Of a stretch of 18,934 nt of DNA, positions 7,623 to 16,505 are shown one piece after another (position 1 is the first letter of the stretch; every line of letters begins with the position of its first letter). The position numbers were made by a program, and so were the translations under genes. The notes below the pieces were generated by a model that had not been told where the DNA came from, searched no databases, and saw only the letters and a list, made by a program, of their open reading frames with translations. Origin of the DNA: JAHJTW01 sp964545545 (GTDB lineage Bacteria > Krumholzibacteriota > Krumholzibacteriia > LZORAL124-64-63). Where the stretch lies: contig CAZJGK010000065.1 in NCBI GenBank assembly GCA_964545545.1, positions 1 to 18,934 on the forward strand, given 5' to 3'.

Positions 7623-8033
7623 TCACTGTTGCCGGCCAATGAGCAACAACGGGGTGCTGATCTTATGCTTGAGCGTCCGGGAGACGCTGCCAAACAAAAG
7701 GTCGCCGAAAAAGGAGTGGCCATGGGTGGCCATGGCAACCAGGTCGAAATCGTTCTGCTCGATCTCCGCCAGGATTTCGTCCTCCGGTTCCCCGCTGCGG
7801 ATGAGCGTGTCCACCTTGATGCCCCGGCCTTCCAACAACGCGCGATGGGTGGCCAGGGACGCCTCGGCCAGCTGCCGCATCGCGCGGTCCTGACCAAGCG
7901 AATGGGAGTGCACCACATGGAGCAGGCGGACCTGGGCCTTGTTCTGAAGCGCCAAGGCCGATACGTGCTCGATGACGACATCGTCCACGGGGGAGCAATC
8001 CACGGTGACCAGGATCTTCTTGTAGACTTGCAT
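7623..8033 (-). CDS. Universal stress protein (UspA family)
   Basis: A small (136-residue) single-domain universal stress protein. It starts with the usual KKILVTVD strand (5-12) and carries an ATP-binding motif of the G-2x-G-9x-G-S type, here ATHG (102-105), nine residues, then GS (115-116); the first Gly is Ala, so nucleotide binding is probable but not certain. The ATG at 8033 follows the stop of the Nramp gene by a single base, and its GGAGGAG ribosome site lies inside the end of that gene, so the two are translationally coupled. It probably modulates or senses conditions for the metal transporter or for stress; its target is unknown. Confidence 0.92.
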   Translation of the reverse strand: MQVYKKILVTVDCSPVDDVVIEHVSALALQNKAQVRLLHVVHSHSLGQDRAMRQLAEASLATHRALLEGRGIKVDTLIRSGEPEDEILAEIEQNDFDLVAMATHGHSFFGDLLFGSVSRTLKHKISTPLLLIGRQQ

Positions 8034-8034
8034 G

Positions 8035-9276
8035 TCAGGCTCCTCCGGTGATGGTCGAATAGAGCAAATAAAGATTGAGGATGATCACGATGGCGGAAAT
8101 GACCACCGCGGCGCCGAACTCCCAGAGACCGCTTCTGAAGCGGCCGAGGATGCGGCGGTCGCGGCAGATGATCAGCAGCGGAATAAGGGTGAAGGGCAAC
8201 TGGATGGACAGCACGACCTGGCTGAAAATCAGTATCCGAAAGGTGTCCATGGCCAGCAGAATGACCAGGAAGGAGGGAATGGCGGTCACAAAGACCGAAA
8301 CCTTGTAAAGCAGCGTCCGGGGATCCTCGGGCTTGCCCAAAAATCCGGTGATCACGTTGACCTCTGCCATGGACGAAGTCACCGACGATCCAACCCCCGC
8401 GAAAACGAGGGCCACGGCAAAAAGGAAACCGGCCAAGGATCCGGCCAGGGGCTTCAGGGTCGCCGACGCCTGCTCGATGCTGTCCACCATGACATTGTTT
8501 TGAAAAAACACGGCGGCCGCCACGATGATCATGGCCGAGTTGACCACCCAGCCCATGATCATGGCGAGAATCGTGTCGGCCTTTTCGTAGTGCAGAAGAG
8601 ATCTTTTTTCCTCGTACGATACTCCCCATTTCCTGCTATGGATGACATTGGAGTGCAGGAAGATATTGTGCGGCATGACCACCGCGCCGAGGATGGCCAT
8701 GGCGATATAAATGCTTGTCTTATCAATGGTTGGGATGACCAGGCAGGGTGCCCACTGGGAAAATTCAGGTTTGACGATCCAGATTTCAACCAGATAGCAC
8801 AGGCCGATGATCCCCAGAAAGCCCATGATGATGGCCTCGAGCCGATGATACCGCTGGCTGACGATAAGAAACACTTCAAGAAGCACCGTCAGCAGGGCGC
8901 CCAACCACAATGGCATGCCCAGCAGGAGATTGAATCCGATGGCTCCGCCGAGCAGTTCGGCCACATCCGTCGCGATGCACGCGGTGACGATGGTCAGCCC
9001 CAGAAACGCCGACACCGGGGCGGGAAAATGTTCCCGGATGTTAACGGCGAGGGACTTGCCGGTGGCAATGCCGACTTTGGCGGCCATGTGCTGGACAACC
9101 ATCAGCATGATGGTGCTGAGCGTGATGACCCACAACAGGTCATAGCCGAATTTCGATCCGCCCTCGATATTCGTGGCCCAGTTCCCCGGATCGATAAAAC
9201 CGACCGTGATCAGGAAACCTGGCCCTAGAAAACTGAGAAAGGTCTTGAGAGGGAATTTCTTCCTGGTCAGTTCCAT
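8035..9276 (-). CDS. Nramp-family divalent metal transporter
   Basis: A proton-coupled importer of Mn2+ or Fe2+ in the inner membrane. The 413 residues form about eleven helices. The metal-binding DPGN of helix 1 is intact (29-32, followed by WATN), and helix 6 has AVVMPHNIFLHS (198-209) with the metal-selective Met201, so it is a genuine metal transporter and not a magnesium-type or divergent relative. TDVAELLG (103-110) is the usual helix 3 motif. The ATG at 9276 has AGGGA seven bases upstream. It lies only 53 bases after the molybdenum hydroxylase operon on the same strand, and one base before the universal stress protein gene. Manganese preference is likely but not proven. Confidence 0.93.
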   Translation of the reverse strand: MELTRKKFPLKTFLSFLGPGFLITVGFIDPGNWATNIEGGSKFGYDLLWVITLSTIMLMVVQHMAAKVGIATGKSLAVNIREHFPAPVSAFLGLTIVTACIATDVAELLGGAIGFNLLLGMPLWLGALLTVLLEVFLIVSQRYHRLEAIIMGFLGIIGLCYLVEIWIVKPEFSQWAPCLVIPTIDKTSIYIAMAILGAVVMPHNIFLHSNVIHSRKWGVSYEEKRSLLHYEKADTILAMIMGWVVNSAMIIVAAAVFFQNNVMVDSIEQASATLKPLAGSLAGFLFAVALVFAGVGSSVTSSMAEVNVITGFLGKPEDPRTLLYKVSVFVTAIPSFLVILLAMDTFRILIFSQVVLSIQLPFTLIPLLIICRDRRILGRFRSGLWEFGAAVVISAIVIILNLYLLYSTITGGA

Positions 9277-9329
9277 GTGGATTTCCCTGTCCCCTCAGTG
9301 AAATAGCGCACGGACGGCCGTTTGTGGGG

Positions 9330-10697
9330 TCAAACCTCGACATTCCTCAGAAACCGCGCCACCAGATTCCCGGTCACGGTGCGCCGGTACTCCGCGGTGG
9401 AGCGCACATCGTCGATGGGAGTAACCTCGCCGGAGGCAAGGTTTCCGGCAGCAACCGCCAGGCCTTCCTCGACCACGGGCCGACCCTCCAGCCACGCCAT
9501 GGTCCTGCGCAACACCATGATCGTGGGCCCCACGCTGCCGGCCACCAGCCGCACATCACGCAGGCATCCCGCCTCGTCAACACGGCCACAGCAGGCCAGG
9601 TTCACGCGCGCGATGGATTGGGCAAGACGGGTGCCGGCTTTGAAAAACGCCTGACGCAGGCCGGCCGGCGGTCGGGGGAGCTCCACCGCCGTCACCAGTT
9701 CGTCCGGGCGGCGATCGCAGTCGCGGTAGCCACGGTAAAACTCCGTGACGGGAACCCGGCGCTCGCCCGCGCGCGAAGCCAGCGCCACCACGCCATCCAG
9801 GGCCGCCAGCACGGGCACCAGATCGGCGCCCGGCGAGGCGTTCACCAGATTGCCGCCGAGCGTGCCCGCGTTCTGCACGGCCGGGGCTCCCACGAGTCCG
9901 GCAGCTTCGACAAGAGCGGGCCAGCCTGCGGCAAGCTCCTTGGCGTTATGGAGTTCTGTATAGCTCACCGCTGCGCCTAGCCTCGCCCCCCGGGGGTCGA
10001 CGTTGATTCCTGATAGTTCGGGAAGCCGCGACACATCCAGCACCTTTGGGGGCAAAGGTTTGTCCGCATGGTAAGCGGCCATCAGGTCCGTTCCGCCGGC
10101 GATGACGGTGCACTCGTCTGAGGCTAGTATTTCCAGAGCCCCGCTTAGCGAGGTCGGCATATACACCTGAACCTGGTCGCCAGGAGAAGGCACCGGCGGT
10201 TCCAGGGTCCGCGCAATAACGGTGGCCTCTGGCTGCGCGGAAACCGAACCCGCGGCCTTCTGCACCGCCTGCACCACGCGCCCGTAGCCGGTGCAGCGGC
10301 ACAGATTACCAGCCAGGCCCGTGCGAATTTCCTGCACCGTGGGGGCGGGGTTGCCGTTCAACAAGGCCCGCGAGGCCATCAGCAAACCAGGAGTGCAGAA
10401 CCCGCATTGCACGCCGCCCTCGGACACGAACGCCGCCTGCACCGGATCGGGCGCCGCGGATGTGCCCAGCCCCTCGACGGTCAGGATATTGCGGCCGTGA
10501 GCCTGGTACACGGGCATCTGGCAGGCATTCAGCAAGCGCCCGTCGACATGAACCGCGCACGCCCCGCACTCCCCTTCGCCGCAACCTTCCTTGGTACCGG
10601 TCAGGCGCAGGTCCTCGCGCAGCACATCCAGCAGGCGGCGCATGGGCTGCACATCCAGCGCGTGGGTTTGACCGTTGACCGTCAGGGTGATCTTCAT
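9330..10697 (-). CDS. Fused 2Fe-2S/FAD subunit of molybdenum hydroxylase 2
   Basis: The electron-transfer subunit of a xanthine dehydrogenase-family enzyme, with the iron-sulfur and FAD modules joined in one 455-residue chain. The plant-ferredoxin-type cluster uses Cys39, Cys44, Cys47 and Cys59; the second cluster uses Cys98, Cys101, Cys133 and Cys135. After a linker (about 150-175) come the FAD motifs VIAGGTD (198-204) and NAGTLGGNLVNASPGAD (276-292). Electrons would pass from the molybdenum site through both clusters to FAD and then to NAD or another acceptor. The ATG at 10697 overlaps the stop of the upstream molybdenum subunit as ATGA. A longer upstream open frame reads inside that neighbour and is not used. 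Confidence 0.93.
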   Translation of the reverse strand: MKITLTVNGQTHALDVQPMRRLLDVLREDLRLTGTKEGCGEGECGACAVHVDGRLLNACQMPVYQAHGRNILTVEGLGTSAAPDPVQAAFVSEGGVQCGFCTPGLLMASRALLNGNPAPTVQEIRTGLAGNLCRCTGYGRVVQAVQKAAGSVSAQPEATVIARTLEPPVPSPGDQVQVYMPTSLSGALEILASDECTVIAGGTDLMAAYHADKPLPPKVLDVSRLPELSGINVDPRGARLGAAVSYTELHNAKELAAGWPALVEAAGLVGAPAVQNAGTLGGNLVNASPGADLVPVLAALDGVVALASRAGERRVPVTEFYRGYRDCDRRPDELVTAVELPRPPAGLRQAFFKAGTRLAQSIARVNLACCGRVDEAGCLRDVRLVAGSVGPTIMVLRRTMAWLEGRPVVEEGLAVAAGNLASGEVTPIDDVRSTAEYRRTVTGNLVARFLRNVEV

Positions 10698-12910
10698 GAC
10701 CGCTCCTTGTGAAGTCCGGCCAGCAGCCTTTCCGGGGTCAGGGGAATTTCGTCGGGCACCGCGCCCAGCGCATGTTCCAGGGCGGCGGCCAAGGCGGGAG
10801 CGCCGCCGTCCATGGGCAATTCGCCAATGCCCTTGGACCCGAAAGCGCCGCGGGGAGAAGGTTCTTCGGCCAGCTCCACGGAAAACTCGGGCGCGTCCAG
10901 ACAGGTGGGAATGATGTACGTGGCCATGCGGTCGTTCAGATAGCGCCCGCGGTCCAGTTTGATCTCCTCCATGTAGCCCCAGGCCAGACCTTGCAGCATG
11001 CCGCCCTCGACCTGTCCCACGCACAGCACGGGGTTGATGGCCTTGCCGATTTCCACCACCACGGTGACCCGCTCGGGATGGACCGCGCAGGTGTCGATAT
11101 CGACCGCCGCCTCAACCACCGTCGCACACCACGAATACCCCGGGTAGGCGTCCCCCTGGTGATGCTCCTGGTCCCATTTGATCTGTGGGTCCGGTTCGTA
11201 GCGGGCGCTCGCTTCCAGCGGCGAGCCGGCGGCCGCGCGGCCGGCCAACACCGTCTGCAAATCAGCGCCGAATTCGCCGGCCATCTCGACCAGAATCCGG
11301 CACGCCTGCACCAGAACCCCGCCGACCACCATGGTCGTGCGCGAAGCCACGGTGGGCCCGCTGTCGGGCACGGCGCTGGTGTCCGGTTGATGAAACCGCA
11401 CCGCATCCAGGGGCAACCCCAAGGCCTCGGCCGCAATGGTCGGCAGGACGGTTTCGGCCCCCTGGCCCATCTCCACACTGCTGACCAGAACCGTCACGGT
11501 GCCCTCGGCCTCGCCGCGCACCCTGACCTCGGCGTTGATCTTGTCCTCGCCGTCGCCGGTAAATCCCGCCCCGTGATGAATCAACGAAACGCCGATACCG
11601 TGGCGCAGCGCACCGTCGGCGGCCTCGTTGGCGGTCGTGATCTCGGCGCGGCGCTTCTCGTAGCCCGACAACGCCAGGACCCGCTCCAGCACCAGTTCCG
11701 CCGCCGCTTCGCCCGGGCGCAGCTGCTGGCCGTAGGGAAACCGGTCACCCGGCCGCAACAGATTGCGCCGCCGCAAAGCCACCGGCGACAGGTCCAGTTC
11801 GCGGGCGATGCGATCCATCTGCCTCTCGGCCGCAAAAATGCTCTGGGGCACCCCGAACCCGCGAAACGCCCCGTTGGGCGGGGTGTTGGTCGCCACCGCG
11901 CGGCCGCGGATACGCACCTGGGGAATGTGGTAGGAACCGGCCGCATGCAAAATGGCGCGCGACAACACCACCGGGCTCAAGGTCGTGAACGCGCCGGCGT
12001 CGAGGACCACATCGATGTCCGCGGCCACCAGGGCGCCGTCGTTCATCACGGCCGTGCGCTGGAAGCTCACCGAGGGATGCCGCTTGGTGGAGGCGATGAT
12101 GTCCTCGTGGCGGTCGTAGATCATGATCACCTTGCGGCCGCCGGCCAGGGCCAGCACGGCCGCCTGCATGGCCAGCACCGAGGGGTAATCCTCCTTGCCG
12201 CCAAACGCGCCGCCGGTGGGCGACTGGCGCACGACGATCCGGTCCTTGGGCAGGGCCAACCCGCGCGCCAACGCGTTGAGCACATAGTAGGGACACTGCA
12301 GGGAACCCAGGATCTCCACCCCGCCATCCGGACGCGGCGTGGCCACGACCCCCTGGGGTTCCAGATAGATGTGTTCCTGGTAGCCGGTGCGGTAGGTGCC
12401 CTCGATCACGCGGTCGGCACCCTTCATGGCGGCCGCGAAAGCGGCCCCATCCGGGGGCGCGATCAGATAGTCGGCGATGATGTTGTCCCGGCCCCAGATC
12501 ACCGAGTCGCCGCGCAGGGCTTCGGCCATGGTCAGCACCGGCGGCAATTCCTCGATGAGCGGATGCAGGGCGGACAAGGCGGCCTGCAGCGTTTCGCGAT
12601 CCGCGGCGGCCACCAGCGCCAGAGGCTGGCCGACGAACTGGACGTCCTGCTCGGCCAGCAGCGGCAGATCCTCGCGCACCATGGCCACGAGGTTGGGACC
12701 GGGCAGGTCGGCCGCCGTAATCACCGTCACCGCCGACCAGTCGAAGGCGCCGTCACGCTCGATGGACTGCAACCGGCCGCGCGCCACGGCCGAACGCAAC
12801 ACGCCGCCGCACCAGGCATCGTCGCGCGGAATGTCCGCCAGAAACCGGGTCCGGCCGGTCACTTTCGCCCAGGCGTCGCGCCGCGGCAGGGGCTTGCCGA
12901 CAACCTTCAT
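10694..12910 (-). CDS. Molybdopterin-binding subunit of molybdenum hydroxylase 2
   Basis: The 738-residue catalytic subunit of a xanthine dehydrogenase-family hydroxylase. It shows GGAFGGKE (233-240), AFRGFG (348-353), the cofactor-binding DSGPTVASRTTMVVGG (516-531), and the base-catalytic Glu697 in GSKGIGE. Glu240 is the residue that binds purine in xanthine dehydrogenases, so a purine or similar N-heterocycle is possible, but the substrate is not proven. The ATG at 12910 shares one base with the preceding stop (TGATG) and has GAGGG upstream; the GTG one codon earlier is an alternative. It pairs with the fused 2Fe-2S/FAD protein encoded next. Cofactor maturation genes are not in the window. 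Confidence 0.93.
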   Translation of the reverse strand: MKVVGKPLPRRDAWAKVTGRTRFLADIPRDDAWCGGVLRSAVARGRLQSIERDGAFDWSAVTVITAADLPGPNLVAMVREDLPLLAEQDVQFVGQPLALVAAADRETLQAALSALHPLIEELPPVLTMAEALRGDSVIWGRDNIIADYLIAPPDGAAFAAAMKGADRVIEGTYRTGYQEHIYLEPQGVVATPRPDGGVEILGSLQCPYYVLNALARGLALPKDRIVVRQSPTGGAFGGKEDYPSVLAMQAAVLALAGGRKVIMIYDRHEDIIASTKRHPSVSFQRTAVMNDGALVAADIDVVLDAGAFTTLSPVVLSRAILHAAGSYHIPQVRIRGRAVATNTPPNGAFRGFGVPQSIFAAERQMDRIARELDLSPVALRRRNLLRPGDRFPYGQQLRPGEAAAELVLERVLALSGYEKRRAEITTANEAADGALRHGIGVSLIHHGAGFTGDGEDKINAEVRVRGEAEGTVTVLVSSVEMGQGAETVLPTIAAEALGLPLDAVRFHQPDTSAVPDSGPTVASRTTMVVGGVLVQACRILVEMAGEFGADLQTVLAGRAAAGSPLEASARYEPDPQIKWDQEHHQGDAYPGYSWCATVVEAAVDIDTCAVHPERVTVVVEIGKAINPVLCVGQVEGGMLQGLAWGYMEEIKLDRGRYLNDRMATYIIPTCLDAPEFSVELAEEPSPRGAFGSKGIGELPMDGGAPALAAALEHALGAVPDEIPLTPERLLAGLHKERS

Positions 12911-15219
12911 CACGAGCCCTCGGCCTGCCGCAGGGCCATCAGGACCTTCTCGGGAGTCAGGGGCAGATCGCGCACGCGCACGCCGACGGCGTTGAACACG
13001 GCGTTGGCGATGACCGCCGGCGGCGTGTCGATGCCGATCTCACCCACGGACTTGGCGCCGAACGGCCCGCTCGGGTCGTGGCTTGCCACCAGTTCGACCC
13101 TCACGCTGGGCACATCCTGCCGCGCCGGAATCTTGTAAGTCATCATGTCGCGGGTCAGCAGGGTGCCGCTCTTGCTGTAGCGCACGTCCTCGGTCAGGGC
13201 CATGCCGATGCCCTGCACCAGGCCGCCCTCGACCTGCACCTTGGCCAGATTGGGATTGATGGCCTGGCCGCAATCGACCACGGCGACATAGTCGATCAGA
13301 TCGACCTTGCCCGTGCCCAGATCAACCTCCACCTCGGCGAACCCGGCCATGTACGGTGGCGGCGACTTCCCGCACAGGTGACTGCCGGTCGTGCAGAGCT
13401 GCTTCTGGTTCTGGCTGTAGAGCAGGCGCGTGGACAAATCATCCAGCGAGATGGATCCGCCGGGACCGCGGACCTCCTGCCCGTTGAAGTCGGCTTCGCC
13501 GGGATCACAATCCAGCATCAGCGCGCCTTCGGTGATCAACGCAGCCTTCATCTTTTCGCCCGCTTGGCGCACGGCAAGGCCCGAGACAAAGGTCGTGCTC
13601 GAAGCGTACGCGCCGGTGTCGAAGGGCGTCCGATCCGTGTCGGACGAATAGACAATGATCCGGTCGGTGGCCACCCCCAGCGTTTCGGCGGCGATCTGGG
13701 CCAGGACGGTGTCGCTGCCGGTGCCCAGATCGGTGGCGCCGATCAACAGGTTGAACGAACCGAAGTCGTTGAGTTTCAAGGTCGCCGAAGCCATGTCGAT
13801 GGTCGGAATGCCCGAGCCCTGCATGGCCAGCGCCATGCCCACCCCGCGTACCCGGTCCGGGCCCACTTCGCGCCGGGGATACTTATTTTTCCAGCCGATC
13901 ATTTCCATGCCCCGCGCCAGGCACGCGGGCAGCTTGCAGCTGTCGACGGTCTGGGCCACCCCCTCGGTGCCCTCGCCCATGATGGCGAAGATCGGCGAGG
14001 TCTCGCCTTCGGCGATCATGTTCATGCGGCGCAGTTCAACCGGATCCAGCTTCAATTCAGCAGCCAGTTCAGCCAGCGCGGACTCCAGGGCGAAATTGCC
14101 CTGGATGGCGCCGTACCCGCGGAAAGCCCCTCCCGGCACATGATTCGTGTAGACGGTTTGGCCGCCGAAACGCACGGCGTCAACCTTGTTGTACAGGGGC
14201 AGGGTCTTGGCGCCGGCCACCATGAACACCGTCAGGGCATGCTCGCCGTAGGCGCCGGTGTCGGACAGGGTCTCCATATCGATGGCGCGCAAACGGCCGT
14301 CGCGGTCTGCGGCCAGCGTGATGTCCATGCGCATGGGATGGCGTGTGTTGGTGGCCGTGAAGACCTCCCTGCGCGAATACATCATCCGCGCCGCTTGGCC
14401 GGTGCGCAGGGTGACCAGGCCGCACAGCAACTCCCCGTGGATCATCTGCTTGCCGCCGAAGCCGCCGCCGATGCGCGGTTTGTTCACCCGAATATCCTTG
14501 ACCGGCATGTCCAGGGCGCGAGCCATGATGCGCCGCACATGCCACGGGGTCTGCGTCGAGGTCAGCACATTCAGGCGTTCGTGCAGATCCAGCCAGGTCG
14601 CGCACACCATGGGCTCCAGGGCCACATGCTGCTGGGCCTGGGTGTAATACCTGCGCCGCAGAACGAACTCGGCATCCTTGACCACCTGATCCACATCTCC
14701 CACGTGCATGGCGTAGGCGCTGGCGATATTGCGCGCAGGCTCAAACCCGATGGGAAAGTTTTCGTGGGCCTCGGGCTCGGGATGCAGCACCGACGCATGG
14801 CCTGCGGCCTGCTCGAAATCCAGGACCGGTTCCAGCACTTCGTACTCCACCACCAGGGCGTCGAGGCCGACCTGGGCCGCCGCTTCGGTATCGGCCGCCA
14901 CCACGGCGACCTCATCACCCACATGGCGCACGAATTCATCGAGAATGAACCGGTCGCGGGGCGAGGGCTCGGGATGCCCCTGACCGGCGCGGGTCACGGC
15001 GATGCGCGGCACATCCCGCCAGGTCAGCACGCAGGCCACACCGGGCACCGCTGCGGCCGCCGCCGTGTCGATGGATTTGATCCGCGCAAACGGATGAGGA
15101 CTGCGCAGGGCCCGCACGATCAGGGCCTCGGCGGGCGCCAGATCATCGGTATAGGCGGGACGGCCCATTGCCAGGCCCACGCCGTCGATCTTGGGCAAGG
15201 ACTTGCCGACTTCCTTCAT
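12910..15219 (-). CDS. Molybdopterin-binding subunit of molybdenum hydroxylase 1
   Basis: The 769-residue catalytic subunit of the other xanthine dehydrogenase-family enzyme. Domain landmarks are the N-terminal a/b hammerhead domain (about 15-130), GGGFGGKQ (251-258), GGAFRGYG (363-370), GATDLGTGSDTVLAQ (494-508) and the catalytic Glu727 in GAKSVGE. Gln258 replaces the Glu seen at this place in xanthine dehydrogenases and in the sister subunit downstream, which points to a different substrate. The ATG at 15219 overlaps the 2Fe-2S gene stop as ATGA; the much longer open frame upstream lies within that gene. It should combine with the separate 2Fe-2S and FAD subunits encoded just before it. Confidence 0.93.
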   Translation of the reverse strand: MKEVGKSLPKIDGVGLAMGRPAYTDDLAPAEALIVRALRSPHPFARIKSIDTAAAAAVPGVACVLTWRDVPRIAVTRAGQGHPEPSPRDRFILDEFVRHVGDEVAVVAADTEAAAQVGLDALVVEYEVLEPVLDFEQAAGHASVLHPEPEAHENFPIGFEPARNIASAYAMHVGDVDQVVKDAEFVLRRRYYTQAQQHVALEPMVCATWLDLHERLNVLTSTQTPWHVRRIMARALDMPVKDIRVNKPRIGGGFGGKQMIHGELLCGLVTLRTGQAARMMYSRREVFTATNTRHPMRMDITLAADRDGRLRAIDMETLSDTGAYGEHALTVFMVAGAKTLPLYNKVDAVRFGGQTVYTNHVPGGAFRGYGAIQGNFALESALAELAAELKLDPVELRRMNMIAEGETSPIFAIMGEGTEGVAQTVDSCKLPACLARGMEMIGWKNKYPRREVGPDRVRGVGMALAMQGSGIPTIDMASATLKLNDFGSFNLLIGATDLGTGSDTVLAQIAAETLGVATDRIIVYSSDTDRTPFDTGAYASSTTFVSGLAVRQAGEKMKAALITEGALMLDCDPGEADFNGQEVRGPGGSISLDDLSTRLLYSQNQKQLCTTGSHLCGKSPPPYMAGFAEVEVDLGTGKVDLIDYVAVVDCGQAINPNLAKVQVEGGLVQGIGMALTEDVRYSKSGTLLTRDMMTYKIPARQDVPSVRVELVASHDPSGPFGAKSVGEIGIDTPPAVIANAVFNAVGVRVRDLPLTPEKVLMALRQAEGS

Positions 15220-15668
15220 CGGGATCCCTCCAGGTATTTCTTGATGGCGCGGGTCTGCGGGGCATAGCCGCTGCACCGGCACATGTTGCCCGCCAGGTAA
15301 GAGGCGATTTTTTGGGCGTCGGGTTGGTCCAGCTCGTTTTCCATGGCGACCAGGGACATCACCAAACCGGGAGCACAGTATCCGCACTGGTCGGCGCCTT
15401 CGGCGGCCAGGGCCTCGCCGATGGCGCGCGCCTTGTCCGGCACGCCCTCGACCGTCAGCACCGCGTGTCCCGCCACACGTCCCGCGGGCACCGCGCACGA
15501 GGGCACGGGCTTGCCGTCCAGCAGCACCGTGCACACTCCGCAGGAAGCCGTGTCGCAGCCCTGCTTGACGCCGACCAGACCGTGACGGCGCAAGGCCTCC
15601 AGCAGCGTCTCGGTCGGCTCGATTTCCCAGGTTATGGACCGGCCGTTGAGTTCAAAAGCGATGGTCAT
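15216..15668 (-). CDS. 2Fe-2S subunit of molybdenum hydroxylase 1
   Basis: A 150-residue iron-sulfur subunit (CoxS/XdhC type) that passes electrons from the molybdenum centre to FAD. The ferredoxin-like N-terminal half binds one cluster through Cys38, Cys43, Cys46 and Cys58; the helical C-terminal half binds the second through Cys95, Cys98, Cys130 and Cys132. The loop GCDTASCGVC departs from the usual GCGxGxCGAC form but keeps all ligands. The ATG at 15668 overlaps the FAD subunit stop as ATGA, so the longer open frame seen upstream is not used. The length is normal for a stand-alone subunit. Confidence 0.94.
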   Translation of the reverse strand: MTIAFELNGRSITWEIEPTETLLEALRRHGLVGVKQGCDTASCGVCTVLLDGKPVPSCAVPAGRVAGHAVLTVEGVPDKARAIGEALAAEGADQCGYCAPGLVMSLVAMENELDQPDAQKIASYLAGNMCRCSGYAPQTRAIKKYLEGSR

Positions 15669-16450
15669 GACAACACCTCCACCGCGGCGCGGGCAACCAG
15701 GGTTTTGCAGATTTCGCGGCGATAGTCCGCCGAGGCCCGCACGTCGTCGCCGAACTCCAGTTCCGCTGCCGCAGCCTCGCCCGCCCGGATGGACGCATCC
15801 TGTCCGCCGGCCTCCAGGGCCTTTTCCGCCCCCGGACACCGGCAACCACGGCCGGGCCGCGCGCCGACCACGACCCGCCTCTGGTCATCGTGCCGGGCCA
15901 CCGCCACATTCAATGCGGCAAAATCGTTGACGGTGCGGGTCAGATCCTGCCACGCCGCGCGCCAGGCAACGGCCGGCATAACGACCTTGGTCAGGATGTC
16001 GTGCGGGTCCGGCTTGGTGGCGAAGAACTGATCCAGCGGCATCCGGCCCGCCTTGTGCAGTTCGACCTCGGCGTCCAGGGCCAGCAGCGCCGTGATCAGA
16101 TTGGAAAATCCGTAACGGCCGAAGAGCGTGCCGCCGACGGTGATGATGTTGCGCATCTGCACGCCGACGATGCGCTCCACGGCGCGTACGAGCACACCGT
16201 CTGCATACCCGGCCACCAGGGGATCGGTTTCCAGCATGCGGAAGGTCGCCATGGCGCCCAGTTCCAGGCCCGCGTCGGTCTGCCTGACGAAATCGAGGCC
16301 CGCGTCGAACAGGTCCACGGCCACTTCGATCTTGCGCGAGCCCAGCCGCATGTAGGCGCCACCGCCGATGATCACCGCCTTCTGGTGCTCGGTCAGCAAC
16401 CGGGCGGCCTCGTCCACCGAGGCCGGTTTGAAATATCGTGGCTGGTTCAT
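15665..16450 (-). CDS. FAD-binding subunit of molybdenum hydroxylase 1
   Basis: A 261-residue FAD subunit (CoxM/XdhB type), first gene of the five-gene operon. The first flavin loop reads VIIGGGAYMRLG (26-37) where most family members have AGGTDL, and the second reads ITVGGTLFGRYGFSN (102-116), so it belongs to a divergent branch of the family. GARPGR (about 195-200) is the usual C-terminal domain motif. The length is slightly short for the family but both domains are present. The ATG at 16450 has TGGAG about eight bases upstream. It ends in an ATGA overlap with the 2Fe-2S gene. Confidence 0.9.
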   Translation of the reverse strand: MNQPRYFKPASVDEAARLLTEHQKAVIIGGGAYMRLGSRKIEVAVDLFDAGLDFVRQTDAGLELGAMATFRMLETDPLVAGYADGVLVRAVERIVGVQMRNIITVGGTLFGRYGFSNLITALLALDAEVELHKAGRMPLDQFFATKPDPHDILTKVVMPAVAWRAAWQDLTRTVNDFAALNVAVARHDDQRRVVVGARPGRGCRCPGAEKALEAGGQDASIRAGEAAAAELEFGDDVRASADYRREICKTLVARAAVEVLS

Positions 16451-16505
16451 GCCGTCAGCTCCAGGGATGGCGGAGGTTCCGCGGGCGAATTTTCAATGGA
16501 AAGTG

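Noticed and set aside
7569..7623. Possible terminator after the cotransporter (TGATG/CATCA arms followed by five T)
   Set aside because: The arms are only 5 bp and enclose about 40 bases with weak internal pairing, so I could not support it as a terminator.
10698..11024. N-terminal extension of the fused 2Fe-2S/FAD protein up to 11024
   Set aside because: It lies inside the upstream molybdenum subunit gene; the ATG at 10697 overlaps that gene's stop as ATGA and starts the ferredoxin fold exactly. The same reasoning removes the extensions at 15220-15534 and 15669-15845.
10709..15267. Very long open frames on the plus strand opposite both molybdenum subunit genes (10709-13138 and 13078-15267)
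   Set aside because: They are antisense shadows of GC-rich genes whose minus-strand products are complete family members; the plus-strand translations are low-complexity (rich in Gly, His, Arg and Gln) with no recognisable domain.
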